From Microbacterium mangrovi (GTDB lineage: Bacteria > Actinomycetota > Actinomycetes > Actinomycetales > Microbacteriaceae): a DNA stretch of 64,000 nt. This document shows, one piece after another, positions 51,244 through 58,344 of the stretch (its first letter is position 1; each line of letters begins with the position of its first letter). The DNA is taken from assembly GCF_000802305.1 (NCBI RefSeq), contig NZ_JTDK01000020.1, positions 27,770-91,769 of the forward strand. The letters run 5' to 3'. The translations under genes were made by a program, and so were the position numbers. Below the pieces are notes generated by a model that made no database searches, was not told where the DNA came from, and saw nothing but the letters and a program-made list of their open reading frames with translations.

Positions 51244-52085
51244 GCCAGCAGGTCCTCGTGTGCGACCGTCACCCGGAGGGCGCCGGCATCCAATCGGGCG
51301 ACTCGTCGCGCGCGGAACTCCGCGACCGTCGCGCCGAGCGCGGGCTGCTGCTCCACGGCGGCGTCGACCCAGCCGTCCAGCCACGCCGCGATGAGGTCCC
51401 GGTCGGCGGCCCCGAGCCGCCACGGCGTCCGGTCGGTGCGCACGTGCCAGCCCGCCGCGGCGAAGAGGCCGACCACGACCGGCACCGCGTCCGGGCCCAG
51501 CAGTGGCCCCGCGGCATCCCGGCCCGGCGCGGGGCGCCGCTGGTGCGCGTCGAACGCCGCCGCGATCGCGGCATCGGCGCGCGTGGCCGGATGCAGCCGC
51601 ACATGTCCGGTCACGGTGAGGCTGAAGAAGGCGGGCACCGAGGCGGCGACGCACGCCGCCACGATGCGGCCGGCTTCGTCCCGGGTGATCACGTCGAGCA
51701 GTGCGGATGCCGTGACCGCCGCCGCCCCGGCGAACGCGTCCACCGGCAGGTCGGCCAGCGGGGCGATGCGGGTGCGGATCTCGATGGGATCCCCGGCGCC
51801 GCCGGCGAGTCCGGCGAACGAGGCGCGGGCCAGGATGCCGGCATCCGCGTCGTGCAGCACCCACGTCTGCGGCCCCGGCAGACGCGGGGCGAGCCAGCGC
51901 ACCATCGCCCCGTCGCCGGCACCGAGGTCGTGGACGACCGCCGAGCCCCCGGGCATCAGGGCGCCGAGCTCCGCGGCGAGACGGTGCGAGCGGGCCACGT
52001 CGTCGGCGGTCGCGCGCAGGGCGAGCCAGTCCGGCGCGACGGTCGGGAGCGCCGTCGCCGGGATCGCGCCGACCGGGGTGCTCAT
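51231..52085 (-). CDS. Class I SAM-dependent methyltransferase
   Basis: A 284-residue methyltransferase. VVHDLGAGDGAMVRWLAPRLPG is motif I for SAM binding, WVLHDADAGIL the acidic loop after strand 2, and VTASALLDVITRDEAGRIV the post-motif helices. No substrate-specific domain is recognised. It sits between a glycosyltransferase and a flippase-like gene, overlapping the former by four bases, so a sugar or a heterocycle of the cluster's product is a likely acceptor. Confidence 0.85.
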   Translation of the reverse strand: MSTPVGAIPATALPTVAPDWLALRATADDVARSHRLAAELGALMPGGSAVVHDLGAGDGAMVRWLAPRLPGPQTWVLHDADAGILARASFAGLAGGAGDPIEIRTRIAPLADLPVDAFAGAAAVTASALLDVITRDEAGRIVAACVAASVPAFFSLTVTGHVRLHPATRADAAIAAAFDAHQRRPAPGRDAAGPLLGPDAVPVVVGLFAAAGWHVRTDRTPWRLGAADRDLIAAWLDGWVDAAVEQQPALGATVAEFRARRVARLDAGALRVTVAHEDLLAWPR

Positions 52086-53092
52086 GCCGCCTCCAGCACG
52101 CGTTCGACCGCCGACACGGTGTCGTCCCAGCGCGGCATCCGCGTCGCCGCGCGGCGGGCCTCGGCGCGCAGCCGCGAGCGCAGGGCGGAGTCGCCGAGCC
52201 AGGCTCGCAGCGCTCCGGCCAGGGCGTCCGGGTCGCCCGGGGGCACCAGCACCGCGCCGCCGGCGGCGAGTGTGTCCGGGATGCCCCCGACCGCGGCGGC
52301 GATCACCGGGATGCCGCGCCCGGCGGCATCCCCGATCGCGATCCCGGCGCTCTCCACGCGGGAGGGCGCGACCACCACCCCGCATCCACGGTACTCGGCA
52401 TCCAGCGCGGCATCCCCGAGGACCCCGGCCAGCCGCACGCGGCCGCCGAGGGCGGCGGCAGCCCGGACGATCTCCGCCGCGAACGCGGGCCGGGCCCGGG
52501 CGGAGCCGGCGAGGGTGCACGTCCACTCGAGGTCGGTGAGGCGCGCGACGGCGGCCAGCAGCACGTCCTGCCCCTTGTGCGGGGCGAGGACCCCGACGCA
52601 CAGCAGGTGCCGGGGATCCCCGAGCCCCGACCGCGCGGCGTCGCCGTGCAGCGGATCCACGCCCGGCGCCGCGACGGCGACGGCGGCGCGATCCGCCAGC
52701 CCGCGCGCGACGAGCTCCCCCGCGGTCCAGCGACTGGTCGCGATCACCCGCCGCGCCGCACCGACGCTGCGCCGCTCGGCATCCACGGCGGCGGCATCCG
52801 CATCCGGGAACGCCGCGGCGACCATGTGCGCGAGCAGCACCACCGGCGCGCGACGGGACGCGGCGCGGACGGCCTCCGCATCCCATCCGGCCGCAAGACC
52901 GTCCACGAGCACGACTCCGTCGGGATCGGCCAGCGCCGCGGCGGCGCCGGACGCATCCGCGGCCTCGCGCACCTCGACCTGCCAGCCCCGGCGGCGCAGG
53001 CCGTCGCGCACCCGCCGGTCGTATACGTTGCCGCCGCTGACCCGGGCCGGATCGTCGATCCCGATCGGCACCACGAACCGGACCCGCTTCAT
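52082..53092 (-). CDS. GT4-type glycosyltransferase
   Basis: A 336-residue GT-B glycosyltransferase. The N-terminal half begins RFVVPIGIDDPARVSGGNVYDRRVRDGL, the acceptor-binding Rossmann half; the C-terminal half has LCVGVLAPHKGQDVLLAAVARL, and APSRVESAGIAIGDAAGRGIPVIAAAVGGIPDTL is the nucleotide-sugar site with the GT4-type E-x7-E, partly kept. The donor is unknown. Overlaps the PTPS-like gene start and methyltransferase start by four bases each, so all three are translated together. Confidence 0.88.
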   Translation of the reverse strand: MKRVRFVVPIGIDDPARVSGGNVYDRRVRDGLRRRGWQVEVREAADASGAAAALADPDGVVLVDGLAAGWDAEAVRAASRRAPVVLLAHMVAAAFPDADAAAVDAERRSVGAARRVIATSRWTAGELVARGLADRAAVAVAAPGVDPLHGDAARSGLGDPRHLLCVGVLAPHKGQDVLLAAVARLTDLEWTCTLAGSARARPAFAAEIVRAAAALGGRVRLAGVLGDAALDAEYRGCGVVVAPSRVESAGIAIGDAAGRGIPVIAAAVGGIPDTLAAGGAVLVPPGDPDALAGALRAWLGDSALRSRLRAEARRAATRMPRWDDTVSAVERVLEAA

Positions 53093-53526
53093 CGGGATCC
53101 GCCGTCCGCCGCCGGGAGGACGACCTCGTATGAGGCCCACGCGACGTGCGACTCGTGGAGGGTGACGCCGATGCCGGTGAGGGCGGCATCCCCGAGGTCC
53201 CCCGCACGCACCGCGTCGGCGAGCCGGTCGCCGATGATCTGGCACAGCCGCTCGGTCGTGGTGTTCACGCCCTGAAGGCCAGGTTCGTCGTCGAGGTTGC
53301 GGTACGAGAGCGCGGCCACGATGCCGGCCAGCACACCGCTCGCCCGCCCGATGTCGACGACGAGGCCGTCCGCGTCGAGGTCGTCGGCGCGGAAGGCGGC
53401 ATCCACGACGAACGTGGCACCGTGCAGGCGCTGGGCGGGGCCGAAGACCTCGCCGCGCAGGCTGTGCGCGACCATCAGGTGGTCGCGCACCGTGACGGAG
53501 AACCGGGACGGGCGGGGATCGGTCAT
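53089..53526 (-). CDS. 6-pyruvoyl-tetrahydropterin-synthase-like protein with degenerate active site
   Basis: A 145-residue T-fold protein aligned end to end with QueD/PTPS enzymes: HLMVAHSL (His21), RLHGATF (His35), DADGLVVDIGRASGVLA, SYRNLDDEPG and LHESHVAWASYE. The canonical active site is incomplete: HGH is HGA (Ala37), the catalytic Cys just before it is missing, and the DHHYLN catalytic His is replaced in NLDDEPG, while the last Glu (LHES) is kept. It may bind a pterin-like or dihydroneopterin-related molecule without doing the usual chemistry, or catalyse an altered step. Overlaps the dehydrogenase gene by four bases. Confidence 0.85.
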   Translation of the reverse strand: MTDPRPSRFSVTVRDHLMVAHSLRGEVFGPAQRLHGATFVVDAAFRADDLDADGLVVDIGRASGVLAGIVAALSYRNLDDEPGLQGVNTTTERLCQIIGDRLADAVRAGDLGDAALTGIGVTLHESHVAWASYEVVLPAADGGSR

Positions 53527-54545
53527 GCGTCGCTCCAATCGATCGTGTGGCACAGGACATCCGCGGTGCCGTCGGCGAGCGCGGCCACCACGTCGGGCAG
53601 CCGGCGCCACGTCGAGGTGCCGCCGAGCAGGGCGTCGAAGCCGGGATCCTCGAGCAGGCGCAGCGCGAGCGCGAGGCGTTCGCCGGTCGAGCGGTGCGCC
53701 CGGCGCGACGCCGCCACCGCCCCCACCTGGCTGGCGCGGATCGCGAGCCGGCGGGAGTGGAAGTCCGCGCCGAGGTCGAGCGGCTCGGCCTGGTCGCCGA
53801 ACCAGCTGGCCACGATCACCTCGCCGTCCGTCGGCGCCAGCGTCAGCGCGAGCTGCAGGCCGGCGACGCGGCCGCTCGCCTCGATCACGACATCCGCCCC
53901 GGCGGCGGCAGGCCGAGCCTCGTCGGCGACGGCGAAACCGACGCCGAGGGATGCCGCGACCGCCGCCCGGCCCTCGTCGACGTCGATCAGGGTGACCTCC
54001 GCGCCGGGGATGCCGCGGGCCACCGCGGCGATCGCGCCGCCGATCATGCCCGCGCCGATGACGAAGATGCGGTCGCCGACCTGCGGCCGGGCATCCCACA
54101 GCACGTTCACCGCCGTCTCGACGGCGCCGGCCAGCACCGCCCGCCGCAGCGGCACCGCCGCCGGGATCGGCGTCACGGCGCTCTGCGGCACCACGAAACG
54201 GGACTGGTGGGGATGCAGCGCGAACACCGGCCCGTGCGGCCCGGGACCCGACTCGACCGTGCCGACGCTCAGGTACCCGTACTTCACCGGGAACGGGAAG
54301 TCGCCCTCCTGGAAGGGGGCCCGCATCCGCTGGTACTCGGAGCGGGGGACGCCGCCCCGGGCGACGAGCGCCTCGGTGCCGCGGCTCACGCCGCTCCACA
54401 GCGTTCGCACCTCGACGTCGTCGTCGCCACACGGCGGCAGCTGCTCGGTGCGCAGCTCGGCCTTTCCGGGGCCGACTGTCCAGAGGGCGATCGCGGTGCG
54501 CTGAACCACTTCGCCCCCCGACTTCGTGTCCACGGCAACGGTCAT
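53523..54545 (-). CDS. MDR-type dehydrogenase, BchC-like
   Basis: A 340-residue medium-chain dehydrogenase/reductase. The Rossmann turn VIGAGMIGGAIAAVARGIPG (about 165-185) binds NAD(P). In the catalytic domain the usual CGSD-type zinc-ligand motif is SGVSRGTEALVARG (about 51-64), without cysteine, as in the BchC-like (bacteriochlorophyllide dehydrogenase-like) subgroup, so it may work without catalytic zinc. First gene of the seven-gene unit; its stop overlaps the PTPS-like ATG. Start at 54545 leaves 20 bases to the divergent CDP-alcohol transferase gene. Confidence 0.85.
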   Translation of the reverse strand: MTVAVDTKSGGEVVQRTAIALWTVGPGKAELRTEQLPPCGDDDVEVRTLWSGVSRGTEALVARGGVPRSEYQRMRAPFQEGDFPFPVKYGYLSVGTVESGPGPHGPVFALHPHQSRFVVPQSAVTPIPAAVPLRRAVLAGAVETAVNVLWDARPQVGDRIFVIGAGMIGGAIAAVARGIPGAEVTLIDVDEGRAAVAASLGVGFAVADEARPAAAGADVVIEASGRVAGLQLALTLAPTDGEVIVASWFGDQAEPLDLGADFHSRRLAIRASQVGAVAASRRAHRSTGERLALALRLLEDPGFDALLGGTSTWRRLPDVVAALADGTADVLCHTIDWSDA

Positions 54546-54565
54546 GACGAGAACACGGAGCACGC

Positions 54566-55324
54566 ATGTCGAAGGTTCACTCCCTGCCGTGGTGGTGGGC
54601 GACCGGCGGAGTGCTCGTGCTCTTCGCCGCTGCGGCGTTCGTCCCGCTCGGGATCGCGGGCTGGGCGGCGGGTCTGGGCTACCTGGTCGTGTCGTCGCAG
54701 CTGCTCTCGCGCGGGCTGTCCCGGACGGGGGCGATGCGACTCGGCCCGGCCAACGCCGTGACGGCCACGCGCTCGGTGCTGGTCGGCGTGATCACGGCGC
54801 TCGTGGCGGCATCCCTCGTCCCCGGAGCCGCCCCCGCGGCGGCGCTGCTGGTGCCGGTGGCCGCGACGGCGCTCGTGCTCGACGGCGTCGACGGGATCGT
54901 CGCCCGGCGCACAGGGTCGGTGACCGAGCTCGGCGGTCGCTTCGACATGGAGGTGGATGCCTTCCTGCTGCTCGTGCTGAGCGTGTACGACGTCCGGTTC
55001 GTGGGCTGGTGGGTTCTCGCGATCGGTCTCATGCGGTACGCCTTCGTGGCCGCCGCCTGGGTGCTGCCCTGGATGGCGGCGACGCTGCCGCCGCGGTACT
55101 GGCGCAAGGTCGTCGCGGCGAGCTGCGGCATTCTGCTCACGGTCGTCGCGGCGGGCCTGCTTCCGGCTGGCGGGAACGCCCTGCTGGCCGGGATCGCGCT
55201 GCTGCTGCTGGTCGAGTCGTTCGGGCGGGACGTGATCTGGCTGGTGCGGACCCGGACGCCGATCTCGGTCGAGGTGAACCGGAGCGGCGCCGGGTCCGTG
55301 TCTCCTGCACAGGGTTCCGAGTGA
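54566..55324 (+). CDS. CDP-alcohol phosphatidyltransferase family protein
   Basis: A 252-residue membrane enzyme with six or more helices. LDGVDGIVARRTGSVTELGGRFDMEVDAF is the complete CDP-alcohol phosphatidyltransferase motif D-G-x2-D-x2-A-R-x(8)-G-x3-D-x3-D, with an extra N-terminal hydrophobic pair. It transfers a phosphatidyl or similar alcohol-phosphate group; the acceptor may be part of the product of the divergent cluster, 20 bases away. With the flippase-like and sulfatase-like proteins it points to a lipid-anchored product. Confidence 0.85.
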   Translation: MSKVHSLPWWWATGGVLVLFAAAAFVPLGIAGWAAGLGYLVVSSQLLSRGLSRTGAMRLGPANAVTATRSVLVGVITALVAASLVPGAAPAAALLVPVAATALVLDGVDGIVARRTGSVTELGGRFDMEVDAFLLLVLSVYDVRFVGWWVLAIGLMRYAFVAAAWVLPWMAATLPPRYWRKVVAASCGILLTVVAAGLLPAGGNALLAGIALLLLVESFGRDVIWLVRTRTPISVEVNRSGAGSVSPAQGSE

Positions 55325-55337
55325 AAGCGGGTGTGAC

Positions 55338-55754
55338 ATGTCCGGTGATGGCGGCGGCGGCGCGTGGGTGATGCGCGTCCTCAGCGCGATCGTGCTGCTG
55401 GTGGTGGGGGGAATCCACGTCTACCTCGTGTTCCACGGGGTGGGCGGCATTCTCGGGGTGATGTTCGTGCTGAACGGGATCGCCGGGCTCGTGCTCGCGA
55501 TCGGGATGCTGACCCTGCGCGGCCGGCTCCTGAAGATCGCGGTGGTGCTGAGCCTGCTGTTCGTGATCGCGACCCTTTCGGCGCTGCTCCTGGCGCTGAC
55601 GGTGGGGCTGTTCGGCATCCACGAGGTGTGGACGTTCACGCTCGTGCCGCAGACGATCGTGATCGAGTCGGTCGGCATCGTGGTGCTCGCCGTCGCGTGC
55701 GGCGTGCTCCTTCGCCGACCCCGCGTCGCGGCCCGCGCCGTCCCCGCGCCCTGA
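55338..55754 (+). CDS. Small membrane protein with four predicted helices
   Basis: A 138-residue hydrophobic protein with helices at about 12-30, 35-55, 62-85 and 95-122 (e.g. IVLLVVGGIHVYLVFH and IVIESVGIVVLAVACGVLL) and a Pro/Ala/Arg tail. No family is recognised; it resembles small actinobacterial membrane proteins of unknown function. It is 13 bases downstream of the CDP-alcohol transferase and probably in its transcript. Confidence 0.65.
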   Translation: MSGDGGGGAWVMRVLSAIVLLVVGGIHVYLVFHGVGGILGVMFVLNGIAGLVLAIGMLTLRGRLLKIAVVLSLLFVIATLSALLLALTVGLFGIHEVWTFTLVPQTIVIESVGIVVLAVACGVLLRRPRVAARAVPAP

Positions 55755-55768
55755 CGGTCCCGCTCGAC

Positions 55769-55804
55769 TTTACTTAGCATGCCTAATGAGCTATGCTAAG
55801 TAAA
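55769..55804 (+). promoter_or_regulatory. Promoter and operator of marR, perfect 12-base inverted repeat
   Basis: TTTACTTAGCAT (55769-55780) and ATGCTAAGTAAA (55793-55804) are perfect inverted arms around 12 bases. A promoter TTTACT (55769-55774)/TATGCT (55792-55797, spacer 17) lies inside, so binding of the MarR dimer would block its own transcription. TTAG-CATGC-CTAA (55774-55786) may be a second half-site. Confidence 0.7.
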
Positions 55805-55820
55805 TTGATCGAGACCGGGG

Positions 55821-56279
55821 GTGGATGCCACGAACAGCGCAGACGACACAGACACCGCAGAATCCACCGCCGAGACCGCGCAGGCCTTCCGCATGGCGAC
55901 GTTCCGGCTCGCCCGGCGCCTGCGCGCACAGCGCGCGGTCGACACGATGAGCGACGGCCAGTTCGCCGTGCTCGTGGCACTCAAGAAGGACGGCCCGCAC
56001 ACCCTCGGTGAACTCGCCGCACGCGAGCGTGTCACCGCCCCGTCGATGAACCGCACGGTGAACTGCCTCGAGGAGTCCGGCTGGCTCACCCGCACGCCCG
56101 ACGAGGTCGACCGGCGCAAAGTCAACATCGAGCTGACCGACGAGGGCCTCGCCGTCGTCACCGAGACCGTGCGGCGGCGGGATGCCTGGCTCGAGTCGGC
56201 GCTCACCGGGCTCGAGCCCGCCGAACGCGAACTGCTGGCTGCGGCCTCCGTGCTGATGCGGAAGGTGGCCGACTCGTGA
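55821..56279 (+). CDS. MarR family transcriptional regulator
   Basis: A 152-residue winged-helix regulator: FRMATFRLARRLRAQRAVDTMSDGQFAVLVAL (dimer helices), HTLGELAARERVTAPSMNRTVNCLEESGWLTR (recognition helix) and the wing RTPDEVDRRKVNIELTDEGL. Typically a repressor relieved by a phenolic or drug-like ligand. It starts at GTG 55821. Its stop overlaps the GTG of the MFS efflux gene, so both form an autoregulated resistance-type operon. Confidence 0.9.
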   Translation: MDATNSADDTDTAESTAETAQAFRMATFRLARRLRAQRAVDTMSDGQFAVLVALKKDGPHTLGELAARERVTAPSMNRTVNCLEESGWLTRTPDEVDRRKVNIELTDEGLAVVTETVRRRDAWLESALTGLEPAERELLAAASVLMRKVADS

Positions 56280-57565
56280 ACGCCATGTTCCGCTCGCTTC
56301 GCATCTACAACTACCGGCTCTGGATCGTCGGCGCCCTCATCTCGAACATCGGCGGCTGGATGCAGTCCACCGCCCAGGACTGGGTGGTGCTCACCCAGCT
56401 CACCGACAACAACGCCGCCGCGATGGGCGTGACGATGGCCCTGCAGTTCACTCCCCCGCTGCTGCTCGTCGGGCTCACCGGTACCGTCGCCGACCGTTTC
56501 GACCGGCGCAAGCTCCTGATGGTGACCCAGTCGACGCTGATGCTGCTGGCGATCACGGTCGGCATCCTGCTGCTCACCCACGTGATGACGCTGCCGCTGA
56601 TGTGGTTCTTCGCGCTCTGCTTCGGCGTCGCGAACGCGTTCGACGCCCCGGCGCGACAGACCTTCGTGTCGGACGTCGTCTCGCGCGAGAACGCCTCCAA
56701 CGCGGTGGCGCTGAACTCTGCGTCGTTCAACATGGCCCGTCTCATCGGACCGGCCGTCGGCGGGTTCATGATCGTGCTGGTCGGCACCGGCTGGGTGTTC
56801 ATCGTGAACGCGGTCACGTTCCTCGCGATGCTCGTGGTGCTGTGGGTCATGCGCGCCGACGAACTCGTCCCGACCCTGCGCGCCCGGGGCGGCGCGCGGA
56901 TGGCGGACGGCTTCCGCTACGTCGCCAAGCGGCCCGACCTGCTCGTGGTCATGGGTATGGTTTTCCTCGTCGCCGCGTTCGGCATGAACTTCCCGATCTT
57001 CGCGTCGACGATGGCGCTCGAATTCGGTCGCAACGCCGACGGCTACGGCCTGCTCAGCTCGGTGCTCGCCATCGGGTCGCTCGCCGGTGCCCTGATGGCG
57101 GCGCGCCGCGACCGCGCCCGCATGCGCGTGGTGATGTTCGCCGCGGGCGGGTTCGGGGTGGCATCCCTCGTCTCCTCGATGATGCCGACGTACGTCCTGT
57201 ACGCGACCACGCTCGTGTTCGTCGGCTTCTGCACGGTGTCGATGCTCACCACCGCGAACGGGTACGTCCAGACCACCACCGACCCCGTGCTGCGCGGCCG
57301 GGTCCTCGCGCTGTACATGGGCATCATGCAGGGCTCGACGCTCATCGGCGCCCCGACTGCCGGGTGGGTGGCGTCCGAATTCGGTCCGCGTGCGGCCATC
57401 CAGGTCGGCGCCGTCGCGGGGCTGGCCGCCTTCGCGCTCGGCGCGACCTGGCTGGCGCTCAGCGGCAAGCTGCACCGGCACGAGTCCGGCGGCCTGCGCG
57501 TGCAGATCGACGACACCCGCGTGCTGCGCGTGATCGAAGACACCGAGGTCGACACCCGCGCCTGA
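56276..57565 (+). CDS. MFS transporter, MFS_3 type (efflux)
   Basis: A 429-residue transporter with twelve predicted helices. MFRSLRIYNYRLWIVGALISNIGGWMQSTAQDWVVLTQL at the start and GTVADRFDRRKLLMVTQSTLM are typical of the EntS/MFS_3 export group, which includes many drug and siderophore exporters. Translational coupling to MarR suggests export of a toxic compound that MarR senses. GTG start at 56276. C-terminal 50 residues are polar and contain no extra domain. Confidence 0.87.
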   Translation: MNAMFRSLRIYNYRLWIVGALISNIGGWMQSTAQDWVVLTQLTDNNAAAMGVTMALQFTPPLLLVGLTGTVADRFDRRKLLMVTQSTLMLLAITVGILLLTHVMTLPLMWFFALCFGVANAFDAPARQTFVSDVVSRENASNAVALNSASFNMARLIGPAVGGFMIVLVGTGWVFIVNAVTFLAMLVVLWVMRADELVPTLRARGGARMADGFRYVAKRPDLLVVMGMVFLVAAFGMNFPIFASTMALEFGRNADGYGLLSSVLAIGSLAGALMAARRDRARMRVVMFAAGGFGVASLVSSMMPTYVLYATTLVFVGFCTVSMLTTANGYVQTTTDPVLRGRVLALYMGIMQGSTLIGAPTAGWVASEFGPRAAIQVGAVAGLAAFALGATWLALSGKLHRHESGGLRVQIDDTRVLRVIEDTEVDTRA

Positions 57566-57572
57566 GGGCAGG

Positions 57573-58223
57573 TCAGGATGCCGCGGGCGCGGCCTCGTCG
57601 AGTTCGCGACGCGCGAGCACCGCGGCGAGGAAGAAGCAGATCGCGCCGAGGAACGTGCCGAGGTTCACCCAGGCCAGGTTGTACAGCTGACCGGTCGCGG
57701 GGAGCACGATCGCGCCGACCGCGGAGAACCCGAAGAAGATCGAGCCGGCCATGTTCAACCACACCCCGTGCGCGGTGCGGGCGTTGCGGTCCCACAGTTC
57801 GTCCTGCCGGTAGGCGGCGACGAGGGCGAAGCAGCTGGAGACGAGGAACGCGATGGAGCCCCACGCGTCCGGAACCCACCCGGTGGATGCCGTGGACGCG
57901 TCCTGGATCGCCCGCACCAGGACGGCTCCGGTGCTCACGTTGAACAGCAGGGTGCCGACGAACTGCACCGCCGCCGACCACCAGTCCCAGAAGTCGGCGA
58001 TCGACGACGACCGCTTCGGCGGCCTCCGCCCGCTCAGGGCGAGCTGGATGAAGCCGGCCGCGGTGAAGAAGATCGACCCCGCGAAGAAGGTCGCCGCATC
58101 CGCGATTGCGCCGACCGCGCTCGCGTACCAGGGGATCACGCCGACCGCGAAGAACACCGAGCCGATCGCGAAGCCCCACGATTCGCGCCGGAGTCTCATG
58201 ACGCGGGTCCGAGGTGTGTGCAC
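57573..58223 (-). CDS. YrhK-like domain membrane protein
   Basis: A 216-residue protein built of two related hydrophobic units: SWGFAIGSVFFAVGVIPWYASAVGAIADAATFFAGSIFFTAAGFIQL and NMAGSIFFGFSAVGAIVLPATGQLYNLAWVNLGTFLGAICFFLAAVL, with the YrhK-like pattern; about six helices. Function unknown. GTG at 58223 is preferred to ATG 58199 because TACGCT lies six bases before it. Converges with the MFS gene, seven bases between the stops. Confidence 0.75.
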   Translation of the reverse strand: MHTPRTRVMRLRRESWGFAIGSVFFAVGVIPWYASAVGAIADAATFFAGSIFFTAAGFIQLALSGRRPPKRSSSIADFWDWWSAAVQFVGTLLFNVSTGAVLVRAIQDASTASTGWVPDAWGSIAFLVSSCFALVAAYRQDELWDRNARTAHGVWLNMAGSIFFGFSAVGAIVLPATGQLYNLAWVNLGTFLGAICFFLAAVLARRELDEAAPAAS

Positions 58224-58270
58224 GCCCCGAGCGTAGCGTCCCGACGCCCCTCGCTCACATCGGAGACATC

Positions 58271-58328
58271 TTGACCGCACGTCAGACTCCCAGCTAGGCT
58301 TCAAGGGCAACGTAATGAAACGTTTCAT
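58271..58328 (+). promoter_or_regulatory. GH78 promoter with LacI-type palindrome
   Basis: TTGACC (58271-58276) and TAGGCT (58295-58300), spacer 18. The perfect palindrome ATGAAACGTTTCAT (58315-58328) just after the expected transcription start has the central CG of LacI-family operators, so the gene is probably repressed by a LacI protein. GAGGAG precedes the ATG at 58345. Confidence 0.6.
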
Positions 58329-58344
58329 CAACGAGGAGAAACGC

